DNA of 64,000 bases from contig DATLOZ010000023.1 in the NCBI GenBank assembly GCA_035535995.1, forward strand, positions 62,001 through 126,000. Reading direction: 5' to 3'. The notes beneath the pieces were generated by a model. The model was not told the origin of the DNA, did not search any database, and worked only from the letters and a program-made list of their open reading frames with translations. Both the position numbers and the translations under genes were made by a program. Of this stretch, positions 18,764 through 27,461 are shown piece by piece. Each line of letters begins with the position of its first letter. The stretch's first letter is position 1. The DNA comes from JANYCO01 sp035535995 (GTDB lineage Bacteria > Bacteroidota > Bacteroidia > Cytophagales > Cytophagaceae).

Positions 18764-19435
18764 CTAGATAAACCGATACCCAATCCGGTTTATATTCTTG
18801 ATATAATCATTTCCACCGCCTGCTAATATTTTTTTGCGCAGGTTTTTGATCTGTGCATACAGCAAATCAACAGAGGCCCAGGAATCCTGGAAATTGTCCC
18901 AGAGGTGCTCTAGTAGCGCATGCTTGGAGATCACTTTATTTTTATTTACGATAAAATATACCAGCAGATCATATTCCTTTTTGGTGAGATTGATCTCATG
19001 TTCGTTTATAAAAACCTGGAAGGTATCTGTATGTACTTTTATTTCATTAAAAAAGATGATCGAACTTTCAGCAGATTTATAACGACGCATCATTGAGTTG
19101 ATCCTTGCGTTGAGTTCAGGAAGATCGAATGGCTTAGCCAGGTAATCATCTGCTCCGCCGTTCAGTCCTTCTACTTTATGTTGTGTCGAACTATTGGCAG
19201 AAATGATCATGACGCGCATTTCCGAATTCATTTTTTTAATATCCTTCAACAATTCCAATCCCGATCCATCCGGTAGTCCGATGTCGAGAAGAACGCAATC
19301 ATATTTTCCATGAGCAAGTTTTTCTCTTGCTTCCTGGAGGTTCAGTGCATATTCACAATGAAACTGATCTTCGTTTAGATAGCTTAAAATAGAATTTAAT
19401 AACTCTTCGGTATCTTCTACGATTAATACTTTCAT
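18764..19435 (-). CDS. OmpR/PhoB-family response regulator, orphan
   Basis: A 223-residue two-domain regulator. The receiver (1-115) has the acidic pocket Glu7-Asp8, phosphorylation site Asp51 in VLLDIGLPDG, switch residue Ser79 and Lys101 in DDYLAKPFD. The C-terminal winged helix (about 130-223) has INLTKKEYDLLVYFIVNKNK, VDLLYAQIKNLRKKI and the end IKNINRIGYRF. A start at 19435 (MKVLIVEDTEE) fits the family. No histidine kinase is adjacent, so the partner must be elsewhere. The targets are unknown. Confidence 0.93.
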   Translation of the reverse strand: MKVLIVEDTEELLNSILSYLNEDQFHCEYALNLQEAREKLAHGKYDCVLLDIGLPDGSGLELLKDIKKMNSEMRVMIISANSSTQHKVEGLNGGADDYLAKPFDLPELNARINSMMRRYKSAESSIIFFNEIKVHTDTFQVFINEHEINLTKKEYDLLVYFIVNKNKVISKHALLEHLWDNFQDSWASVDLLYAQIKNLRKKILAGGGNDYIKNINRIGYRFI

Positions 19436-19577
19436 CTGCTCTAAAAAATTTATTTTAATTATAAGTTCGCTCAAAAATCTGAGTGAATTCTGGAGAATGT
19501 TTGAAGATGACCTGAAAGTGCTATTTTATAGGCATTTTGTGATATACGTGTCCGTTAAAATACTAAAAAGTGAAATT

Positions 19578-19624
19578 CTAAAATCCCAAAAACAAATTCC
19601 AAATTGTAGTTTTTGGGATTTTAG
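19578..19624. repeat. Perfect 16-bp inverted repeat
   Basis: CTAAAATCCCAAAAAC and its exact complement GTTTTTGGGATTTTAG are separated by 15 bases of A/T-rich DNA. It lies in the space between the divergent response regulator and trehalase genes. It looks like a REP-type intergenic repeat, not a terminator. Confidence 0.7.
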
Positions 19625-19735
19625 GATTTGAAATTTGATTCTTATGAACATGTGAATATTGTAATATTTCTTTAAAGCTTTATAAAACTTCCCCTGCTAT
19701 AATTATTGATCTTTCGAAGACAGATATGACTTAAT

Positions 19736-21259
19736 ATGCTATTATTTGAAATTTCCAGCGCAGAATTCAAAAGCCCTGATGAAATATTCGGCGATTTCTT
19801 TTCACATGTACAACTTGCAAAAATATTTCGCGACGATAAAACTTTTACAGATTGTGTTCCCAAAACACCCGCCGAAGAGATCCTCCGATTGTACAAAGAA
19901 CAAAAAAACACACCCGGGTTCGATCTGAAAAAATTTGTGGAAGAACATTTCATTTTACCCGATCAAAGCCACTCCAAATACATCGCCGACACCTCGATCA
20001 CTATTTCCAAGCATATCGACAATCTATGGGATGTACTGGCCAGGCGGGTGACAGAACAGATCCCTAACTCTTCGTTGATCAACCTCCCCTACTCTTATGT
20101 AGTACCGGGCGGACGCTTCCGTGAAGTGTTTTACTGGGATAGTTATTTCATCATGCTCGGTCTCCAGCAGTCGGGCAGGCATGAGTTGGTGGAACATATG
20201 GTGAACAATTTTTCTTTTCTCATCCACACCTTTGGTTTTGTTCCCAATGGAAATCGCACTTACTTTCTAAGTCGCTCGCAGCCTCCTTTCTATTCGCTGA
20301 TGATCGATCTGCTTTCGGAAAAAGACCCAATGGCTTTAGTTACCTACCTGCCTTATATGGAGAAAGAATATGGTTTCTGGATGAACGGTTCAGATCAATT
20401 GTCGGCCGAACATACAAGTATGCTGCGCGTAGTAAAAATGCCCGACGGTGAAATCCTGAACCGGTATTGGGATGATAAAACAGTACCAAGACCGGAGGGA
20501 TATAGCAAGGAAATTTTGGCCTCACAAAATATGTCACCCGAAGATGCAGGCCATATGTACCGCGAGATCCGCGCAGCCTGCGAATCGGGTTGGGATTTCA
20601 GTTCCCGATGGCTGAAGGATGGAAAAACATTTCAAAATTTCTACATCACAGATCTTATACCGGTGGACCTGAATTGCCTTCTGTATCATCTGGAAAGCAG
20701 TATCAGCAAAGCCTACAAACTGAAAGGTGACCAAACGAAAGGGGATGAATTTTATTCGCTTTCAGTAAAGCGCCGCAATGCGATCTTAAAATATTGCTGG
20801 AGCAATAAATGTAGCTTTTTTATGGATTATAATTTTCTGAAAAAAGAATGCACTTATTCTTATACTATTGCAGCCGCATTTCCTTTGTTCTTAGAAGTAT
20901 GTACAATGGAACAAGCCAAAGCAGTAGCAGCAAAACTAAAAGAATCTTTCCTTCAACCAGGTGGATTCCTTACCACATTGGAGAACTCGCCATTTCAGTG
21001 GGACAGCCCCAATGGCTGGGCGCCGATGCAGTGGATAGCAGTAAAAGGATTGCTAAACTACAACGAAAAAGAACTAGCCTTCGAAGGCGCACATCGCTGG
21101 ATGGAATTGAATAACAAGATCTATCGCAGCACAGGAAAGCTGATCGAAAAATACAACGTAGTTGACATGAACATGCTGACAGGCGGAGGAGAATATGACC
21201 TACAGGATGGCTTCGGCTGGACGAACGGGGTCTATTTGAAATTGCAGAGCGTTATATAA
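19736..21259 (+). CDS. Trehalase, glycoside hydrolase family 37
   Basis: A 507-residue GH37 enzyme that splits trehalose into two glucose molecules. Both family signatures are present: PGGRFREVFYWDSYF (about 123-137) and QWDSPNGWAPMQW (about 421-433). The late GGGGEY-type motif appears as LTGGGEYDLQDGFGWTNGV. There is no signal peptide, so it is expected in the cytoplasm, as for E. coli TreF, although the family assignment does not depend on that. It converges with the treY-treZ operon. The locus can thus both make and degrade trehalose. Confidence 0.93.
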   Translation: MLLFEISSAEFKSPDEIFGDFFSHVQLAKIFRDDKTFTDCVPKTPAEEILRLYKEQKNTPGFDLKKFVEEHFILPDQSHSKYIADTSITISKHIDNLWDVLARRVTEQIPNSSLINLPYSYVVPGGRFREVFYWDSYFIMLGLQQSGRHELVEHMVNNFSFLIHTFGFVPNGNRTYFLSRSQPPFYSLMIDLLSEKDPMALVTYLPYMEKEYGFWMNGSDQLSAEHTSMLRVVKMPDGEILNRYWDDKTVPRPEGYSKEILASQNMSPEDAGHMYREIRAACESGWDFSSRWLKDGKTFQNFYITDLIPVDLNCLLYHLESSISKAYKLKGDQTKGDEFYSLSVKRRNAILKYCWSNKCSFFMDYNFLKKECTYSYTIAAAFPLFLEVCTMEQAKAVAAKLKESFLQPGGFLTTLENSPFQWDSPNGWAPMQWIAVKGLLNYNEKELAFEGAHRWMELNNKIYRSTGKLIEKYNVVDMNMLTGGGEYDLQDGFGWTNGVYLKLQSVI

Positions 21260-21297
21260 CATTTCTGGAATTCCCCTCTTAATATTAATACTTATTT

Positions 21298-21432
21298 GAG
21301 ATACCAGATGCCGGATGCCAGATACCGGATATATGCGAGAGTATTTTAATGACATTATCTTTTAGCTTATTTGTAAAACAGCGTTGTTTTTATCTAAATT
21401 ATCTGGTATCAGGCATCCGGCATCTTGCATCC
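21298..21432. repeat. CCAGAT/CCGGATGCC repeat pair, copy 3
   Basis: The arm at 21298-21330 (GATACCAGAT, GCCGGATGCC, CAGATACCGG) pairs with the arm at 21401-21432 (ATCTGGTATC, GGCATCCGGC) across about 70 bases. The right arm runs into the 3' end of treY and encodes its last residues and stop. It is the same family as 5257 and 13850. Confidence 0.75.
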
Positions 21433-24114
21433 ATTAGTAGGTTCAGGCAAAAACACCGCCACCGGGCATTTAGCCAACCAACTGGCATTAATCGTGTCTT
21501 CTTTTATTTCAAGCAGCTCATCTGTAAAAATATTTTTCCAGCGCTTATGCAACCCTTCCGGATGATGAAGTTTGATCTTCCAGACATTTGATTCTTTTTC
21601 ATTTTTAATTCCAAGCATTGCCAACACAAGGATCGATCTATTTTCCCAGCTTCGTTCAAATGCCAGCACCGGTTCTTTACTGGTAGCGGTCACCGGAATG
21701 GCGGTATATTTCCCATGTAAAAAAAGTCCGGGATATTGTTTTCGAAGCTGAAGCATTTTCCATAGTACGAACATTTTTTCAGCGCCTTTATTTTTGTTAC
21801 TTTCCAAATATTTCCAAAGATCATCTTGCCTGTCCGCTTTATGAATAATTGCCGCCAGCAATTCTTTTCGTATGCTATAATCTACCAGCCGGCGATTATC
21901 GGGGTCTACATAACTTAAATTCCAAAGCTCGCATCCCTGGTAAAAATCAGGGATACCGGGCGCCGCTGTCTTGAGCACTGTTTGTACCAACGCTGCCTCG
22001 GCAGCATAGTTCATGATCTTTTTTACAAAAGGAATAAAACCGGCTAAAAATTTTTCATCCTTTAAAATAGATATTATAAACTGGATACAAGTTTCTTCAT
22101 ATGCTGTATCCGGCAAAGTATATGCAGTTTCAGTATTCGCTTCACGCAAAGCTTTTATGATAAACTGCCTGGTACGGTCTATGAAATCTTTATTAGTAGA
22201 AAGGGTTTCAGGGAAACTTCCCAACAAGGATTCATAAATAAAATATTCATCGTTCAATAAAGGCGCCATTCTTCCGTTGACCAATTGGCGATAAGGGCCG
22301 GTGAGTTGATGCCAATGCAATACCAAATGTTTCCATTCCTTGGGTACCTGCGCCAGCATGTTTATCCGCAAACGTGCGTCTTCTCCCCGCTTAGTATCAT
22401 GCGTGGAAGTAGCGTTAAGCGCATAAGGATTATTTTCTTGGCGAAGATGCATTTTTCGGTGAAACTCTTCAATACTAATTCCTAGCACCGACGGCGAGTC
22501 GCCTACCTCGTTATGCGAGATCAATGGATCGTACACATAAAAGCTTGTATCTTCCACGCCCTTCGCCGCCAACGGACTGATGAATTGCATAAGCCGTTTT
22601 ATAAAATGAAGTTTTATTGTATCTGCTTTCCCTCCTGTAGGCTGAAATAATTCTTTTATAAACTCCAGCGAATGTTGAAGTGTGGGTTCTTTTTTAACCG
22701 CGCGTTCAAAAGCTTTCTGAACAATTGTTTTTTCTTTTTCTTCCAAAGGAAACTGATGCGGATAGATCCGGTAAACCGGAAAGGCTGCCATAAATGCACC
22801 CAATGCTTTGCGTATTGCCCGGATGTCTTCAGTATTTTCTTTGATCAATTCAAGATCCTTCAACAGTCTCACCAGGTTATCCAACTCCCCTTGCATCTGG
22901 CTGAAGAGAAATTCATACTTACGATCGTATACTATATCAGAATAAATCTCTTTCATGCCCGTAAACTCACGATAGAACGCACTTACTTCAGAAGCCCCGG
23001 CTGTATTGGTTTGTAAGCGATTGCAAATTCCTAGAAAATCATAGCCACTGGTACCTTCTATTTTCCATTGTGCAGGAAGTTGTTCTTCATATTCCAGGAT
23101 TTTTTCTGCCACGATATAGCAATCTTTTCCAACCGCTTCACGCAAACGCTCTATATATTCATTAACGTTCAGCAATCCGTCTATATGATCTATGCGAAAG
23201 CCCTGGATCAAACCTTGATTGTATAAAGAAATTAACAATACATGATAATCGTCGAAGACTGTTTTTTCTTCCATACGTAAACAAATGAGCGTATTGACGG
23301 CAAAAAATCTCCGGTAGTTCATACAATGCTCAGCGTCTTTCCAGAAAACCAGGCGATAAGGCTGCGCCAGCAATAGAGAGGTCAGTAACAGGGGTGTTTG
23401 AGAAATCTGCTGAAGAAAATTTTGTAAAAGAGTACATAGTGGCTCTTCTTCGAAAACAGAATTCACAAATGCCTTTTTCAATTTGAGCCATTTATCCAAG
23501 TCTTTTTCTTCTGATGAATTCTTAAACGCCACTACTCTATCGATCAGCGATGGAGAGAGTTTTTGTTTTTCCATTATTGTTACCAGCACATCCAGGGCTT
23601 CGACGGATAGTGGGTAGGATTGCTCTCCATATAAAACCTGGAATCCATTTTCTGTAAACGCGATCTTTATTTTTTGTTCGTGCAAACATTCTTCCATCTT
23701 CTTCTCCAGCACAGGAATCATCAACATATGCGGCGCTACCGGATGATGCCAGTCGATATCAAAATAATGGTGATAAGGCGAAGCGATCCCACGCTCTAAT
23801 ACATCCATCAGTCTTGCATTCTCTGATGAAAAAGCCATATGGTTAGGTACAATATCTTGCAACCAGGTCATTCCTTTCGCTTTTAAATTAGCAGAAAGCT
23901 TTTCCAGTTCTTCCAGAGTTCCGATCTGTGGATTGAGCTGCTGTGGATCCACTACATCATAGCCATGATTACTGTCTTTCACTGCAGTGGTAACAGGAGA
24001 CGCATAGATTGTAGTGATTCCGATAAGAGAGAGGTATTCTACTATTTCTTCAAGATCTTTAAAGGTAAAATTCTTATTAAGTTGAATACGGTAAGTAGAC
24101 AGAGGATACTTCAT
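21409..24114 (-). CDS. treY: Malto-oligosyltrehalose synthase
   Basis: A 901-residue GH13 enzyme that turns the reducing-end glucose pair of maltodextrins into a terminal trehalose unit. The start PLSTYRIQLNKNFTF and the next block GITTIYASPV, NHGYDVVD are typical of TreY. So are DIVPNHMAF (about 104-112), the nucleophile Asp in GFRIDHIDGLLN, the acid Glu in YIVAEKILE, STHDTKRGEDAR and PGIPDFYQGCELW. The length is somewhat above the usual 700-850. The last residues (CKMPDA) are encoded by a dispersed repeat. treZ lies 5 bases upstream in the same direction, so the two enzymes act in sequence on glycogen-type glucans. Confidence 0.96.
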   Translation of the reverse strand: MKYPLSTYRIQLNKNFTFKDLEEIVEYLSLIGITTIYASPVTTAVKDSNHGYDVVDPQQLNPQIGTLEELEKLSANLKAKGMTWLQDIVPNHMAFSSENARLMDVLERGIASPYHHYFDIDWHHPVAPHMLMIPVLEKKMEECLHEQKIKIAFTENGFQVLYGEQSYPLSVEALDVLVTIMEKQKLSPSLIDRVVAFKNSSEEKDLDKWLKLKKAFVNSVFEEEPLCTLLQNFLQQISQTPLLLTSLLLAQPYRLVFWKDAEHCMNYRRFFAVNTLICLRMEEKTVFDDYHVLLISLYNQGLIQGFRIDHIDGLLNVNEYIERLREAVGKDCYIVAEKILEYEEQLPAQWKIEGTSGYDFLGICNRLQTNTAGASEVSAFYREFTGMKEIYSDIVYDRKYEFLFSQMQGELDNLVRLLKDLELIKENTEDIRAIRKALGAFMAAFPVYRIYPHQFPLEEKEKTIVQKAFERAVKKEPTLQHSLEFIKELFQPTGGKADTIKLHFIKRLMQFISPLAAKGVEDTSFYVYDPLISHNEVGDSPSVLGISIEEFHRKMHLRQENNPYALNATSTHDTKRGEDARLRINMLAQVPKEWKHLVLHWHQLTGPYRQLVNGRMAPLLNDEYFIYESLLGSFPETLSTNKDFIDRTRQFIIKALREANTETAYTLPDTAYEETCIQFIISILKDEKFLAGFIPFVKKIMNYAAEAALVQTVLKTAAPGIPDFYQGCELWNLSYVDPDNRRLVDYSIRKELLAAIIHKADRQDDLWKYLESNKNKGAEKMFVLWKMLQLRKQYPGLFLHGKYTAIPVTATSKEPVLAFERSWENRSILVLAMLGIKNEKESNVWKIKLHHPEGLHKRWKNIFTDELLEIKEDTINASWLAKCPVAVFLPEPTNGCKMPDA

Positions 24115-24119
24115 AATTT

Positions 24120-25943
24120 TTATAAGGATTGAAAAACAGAAACCGACAATGGAAATACTTCAACAGACTGACCAGGATTAACTGACTCATAGATCACCGA
24201 CTGGGGGCCATTCCATTGCACATCGGAAGAGTCCAAGATCTTTCTGTAAGCGTGTCCTGTCTGGTTATAAAAAACTTCTTTCCTTTTTCCAAAATTCAGT
24301 ACGATCAATAAGCGCTCGTTCGCCGTGAAACGCTCCAGGGTTATCATAGAACCGGAGACAGGATGCACAAGCAATTGATCTCGCTCGCGCGTTTGCATAA
24401 CAGGATGCTGTTTTCTAAAACGGATCAAGTGTTTATAATAAGCATACAGACAAGCTCCCGGCGATTCAGTATATTTCCAGGAAAGTTTTGAGTGCTGAAA
24501 AGTATCTTCTGATAAGGGATCTGGAAAGTCTTCTTTAAAATTAAAATAGGCAAATTCTTTTTTTCGACCTTCCGAAGTTTTCTGCCCCAAATTCTGGTCT
24601 TCATAGTTGGCAAAAAACTGGAAAGGGTTTTTCTCTCCATATTCTTCTCCCATAAAGAGCAAAGGAACGTAAGGTGAAAGCAGTACAGTGGCTGCAGCCA
24701 GCTTTAATGCTTCCGGCGACAAAGTGACTGTAAGGCGATCGCCCAGCGGTCGATTGCCTATATGATCATGATTTTGCGAAAAGACAATGTATTGTCCAAA
24801 TGAATTTTCTGCAGGAGCGCCAAATATTTTTTTTCTGTGCTTTGAATAATTTCCGTTGTACACGTACGTATTGCGATATGCATCGGCTAAGTGCGATAAG
24901 GCTCCGAAGTCTTCATAGTAGCCATTGGTCTCGCCTGTAAGCACACTGTGAAGCGCATGGTGAAATTCATCTACCCATTGTCCGCTCAATCCATAGCCCC
25001 CTTTTTCCTTCGGCCGAATATACCGCGGATCATTCAGATCAAACTCGATAATGATCAGTTTTTTCTTTCCAGTTTGTTTTTCCAACCGCTTCACAGTTTC
25101 GTTGATCTCTTGCATGATGTGCACAGCTCCTTGATCGTTGATGGCGTGCACAGCATCCAGACGCAAACCGTCGAAGTGAAATTCTTCTAACCATTGAAGT
25201 ACGTTTTGAATAAAAAAATTTCGGACACCATCTGAATATGGGCCATCAAAATTCAATGCATCGCCCCAAGGGGTATGGTATTTGTCAGTAAAATAATGAG
25301 GAGTGAATATTTTTAAAATATTTCCTTCCGGTCCCAGATGGTTGTATACTACGTCCAGCAGCACAGCTATATTTCGCTGGTGTGCTGCATCAATAAGAGA
25401 TTTAAGATCATGAGCTGTTCCGTAAGAATTTTGTATGGCAAAAGGAAACACGCCGTCGTAGCCCCAGTTGCGGGTTCCGGAGAATTGTGCAATGGGCATC
25501 AGCTCAATGGCATTAATACCAAGCGCTTTCAGGTAATCTAGTTTGGCGAGCATACCTTGAAAATTTCCTTCTCTGGTAAAAGTGCCAGTATGCAATTCAT
25601 AAATGACAAGCTCCTCTAATAACGAACCTTGCCAGTTATTATCCGTCCAGGAAAAATCTTTTGCTATTATTTCCGAAGGCCCATGTACCCCACGCGGTTG
25701 GCTGCGTGAAGCGGGGTCGGGATATTCAGCGCCATTTTCCAATACATACTTGTATAATGTTCCTTCTTGCAGATCCGGGACGGTTACAGTCCAGTAGCCC
25801 CATTCATCTGATTGCATAGGATACAGTACTACAGCGGGTTCTAGGATCTTAAGGCTAAGCTGCTTTTGTTCCGGTGCCCATACCACAAAAATTGTTTTAT
25901 CATTTTGATACAACGCTCCCACCGGCCTGAGAAAAGGATTCAT
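24120..25943 (-). CDS. treZ: Malto-oligosyltrehalose trehalohydrolase
   Basis: A 607-residue GH13 enzyme that releases trehalose from the product of TreY. The N-terminal domain has the family marker YPDPASRSQPRGVHGPSE. The barrel carries YELHTGTFTREG, GYDGVFPFA, the nucleophile Asp in LRLDAVHAI, the acid Glu in IIEFDLNDPRY and SQNHDHIGNRPLGDRL. All are as expected for TreZ. The gene overlaps by four bases the stress-protein gene upstream and lies five bases before treY. The three form one operon, probably induced by osmotic or drying stress. Confidence 0.95.
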   Translation of the reverse strand: MNPFLRPVGALYQNDKTIFVVWAPEQKQLSLKILEPAVVLYPMQSDEWGYWTVTVPDLQEGTLYKYVLENGAEYPDPASRSQPRGVHGPSEIIAKDFSWTDNNWQGSLLEELVIYELHTGTFTREGNFQGMLAKLDYLKALGINAIELMPIAQFSGTRNWGYDGVFPFAIQNSYGTAHDLKSLIDAAHQRNIAVLLDVVYNHLGPEGNILKIFTPHYFTDKYHTPWGDALNFDGPYSDGVRNFFIQNVLQWLEEFHFDGLRLDAVHAINDQGAVHIMQEINETVKRLEKQTGKKKLIIIEFDLNDPRYIRPKEKGGYGLSGQWVDEFHHALHSVLTGETNGYYEDFGALSHLADAYRNTYVYNGNYSKHRKKIFGAPAENSFGQYIVFSQNHDHIGNRPLGDRLTVTLSPEALKLAAATVLLSPYVPLLFMGEEYGEKNPFQFFANYEDQNLGQKTSEGRKKEFAYFNFKEDFPDPLSEDTFQHSKLSWKYTESPGACLYAYYKHLIRFRKQHPVMQTRERDQLLVHPVSGSMITLERFTANERLLIVLNFGKRKEVFYNQTGHAYRKILDSSDVQWNGPQSVIYESVNPGQSVEVFPLSVSVFQSL

Positions 25944-26485
25944 AGTTGTTTAAATTCAGCATGATTGAAATAAATTTCCCGGCCGTAATTTCCTTTCCAA
26001 TTTTTTATAAGGAATTCTGCTTCTTCTTCATTTTTGGGTTTGATACTAAGCAGCACAAAACCATTCTTAAGTCCTGATTCATATAGATGAATTTTTCCTG
26101 CCGGAATCTCACAAAGAATGAGTACTTCTCTGCAAAACTGGATATCGCGTTCTGCTGCCATTCGCGCTACAGGCCCTGCCAATAAGAGTCCCGGGCCTGG
26201 CAGGTACAAACCTGTTTCGATAGCGCCCATAATGCTTTCGATAGCATTGGCGCCCCCATGTGTACGGAGATTTAAATGATTGCTAACTGCAATCCTGCGA
26301 ATGGTTTCAATCCTTTCGGTATCGCCGGAAAAATAACGCTTACGCGTTTCCTCTGTCATGATCAAGTTGATCTCACTTGCGTTGTATCCTTTTTCTCGCA
26401 AGGTATTGTAGACGTTTTCTGCGCTTTCACGGTCGGAAAACATACCGGTAAGCAGGGGTAAGTTGGATTGGTTGCTAGGATCCAT
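25940..26485 (-). CDS. Small stress-type protein (YflT/GsiB-like region)
   Basis: A 181-residue cytoplasmic protein. The beginning (PLLTGMFSDRESAENVYNTL, EKGYNASEINLIMTEETR) is the pattern of the general stress protein 17M/YflT fold, in which a beta-alpha-beta unit reads a property of adjacent residues. A Gly-rich stretch (YLPGPGLLLAGPVA) and a second half (VLLSIKPKNEEEAEFLIKNW) follow. Its four-base overlap with treZ argues for shared expression. No catalytic role is evident. Confidence 0.6.
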   Translation of the reverse strand: MDPSNQSNLPLLTGMFSDRESAENVYNTLREKGYNASEINLIMTEETRKRYFSGDTERIETIRRIAVSNHLNLRTHGGANAIESIMGAIETGLYLPGPGLLLAGPVARMAAERDIQFCREVLILCEIPAGKIHLYESGLKNGFVLLSIKPKNEEEAEFLIKNWKGNYGREIYFNHAEFKQL

Positions 26486-26717
26486 AAGTTTATTCTTTTC
26501 TAAAAAAATTATAAAATCTGCACTTACTAAACAGCCTTAAGACTTGTGGAATAATGCAAAATACCATGCAAGTCTTCTTGGATGAATAGCCAAAAATATG
26601 GGAGAACCAGTCTGTTTTTATTACACAGTTTCACCAGAAGGTTACATCATTTTAAACTTTGCAGTGACATCTCCATTTAAATTCTAATAACCAGCCAGTG
26701 GAATAGCGGCAGATGAA

Positions 26718-27101
26718 TCAATACGAACTTATGATCAGATAAGCGATCAGCAGGATGCTGATGAGGAAAATAAAAATGGTGAGAATGGAAATAAATAAAG
26801 AGGAATTATTATATGCTTCTTCGTTGATCTCTTTTTCTGTTTTTTTATAACGTATAAATGCAAATACTAAAGTGAGTGCACCGAAGACAACCAAAGCGAT
26901 CCCCACCAAAGCTGAATAACCATGCGGCTGGATCATATGTGTTTTACCAAGAAGTATGCTGATCTGTTTTACGAACAGAGAAAATTTCACCACCACAAAT
27001 CCAAAAGCCATGATCCCGATACTTGTACGCACCCAGGCAAGGAAAGTACGTTCATTTGCAAGATGATTGGCTACGTTTTTATTACTTTTTTCCATTTTCA
27101 A
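26718..27101 (-). CDS. DUF202 (YidH-family) inner membrane protein
   Basis: A 127-residue protein with three membrane helices (TSIGIMAFGFVVVKFSLF, LVGIALVVFGALTLVFAFI, ISILTIFIFLISILLIAYL). The DUF202 start signature is present: NHLANERTFLAWVRTSIGIMAF in sequence, here seen as LANERTFLAWVRTS. The function of the family is unknown. It is the last chromosomal gene before the integrative element. Confidence 0.88.
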   Translation of the reverse strand: MKMEKSNKNVANHLANERTFLAWVRTSIGIMAFGFVVVKFSLFVKQISILLGKTHMIQPHGYSALVGIALVVFGALTLVFAFIRYKKTEKEINEEAYNNSSLFISILTIFIFLISILLIAYLIISSY

Positions 27102-27221
27102 AAATAAAAAATAACAGCATAATAAGATCTATTAAAATAAGTATGGAGGATGAACATGAATATGGAAAGAAAATAAATACAGAGTGCGAGTATAGAGAAA
27201 ATCAGCCTGGATATAAAAAAA

Positions 27222-27270
27222 CATCGAGTGTGATTTTTGAGTTTTTCATACCCATTACTCACACTCGATG
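27222..27270 (-). terminator. Hairpin after the tRNA-Thr 3' end
   Basis: Twelve-base stem CATCGAGTGTGA/TCACACTCGATG with a 25-base loop, placed ten bases past the tRNA 3' end on its strand. It is probably the original terminator of the tRNA-Thr gene. Confidence 0.6.
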
Positions 27271-27279
27271 CTTATTTTG

Positions 27280-27323
27280 AGCCCCCTGTCGGAATCGAAC
27301 CAACGACCTACTGATTACAAGTC
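27280..27323 (-). other. attL: 3' fragment of tRNA-Thr(TGT)
   Basis: Read leftward, this 44-base stretch contains the anticodon loop CTTGTAA, the 3' anticodon strand TCAGT, and the T arm and acceptor GGTTCGATTCCGACAGGGGGC. The D arm and 5' acceptor strand are missing. Upstream of the loop the anticodon stem no longer pairs fully (ACCGA against TCAGT), and AT-rich element DNA begins. This is the usual result of integration into a tRNA 3' half, with the intact gene rebuilt at the far end of the element. Confidence 0.85.
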
Positions 27324-27461
27324 GGTTGTATACATATATTGTAATTTCATATTAATTTTTATTATATTGATAATCAAATAAATAAACTAATATCACTACA
27401 TACTAAATCACCTTTTTTCTCGTTTTTTCTTATATTTGTTTATACTAATGTTTAAACCGAT

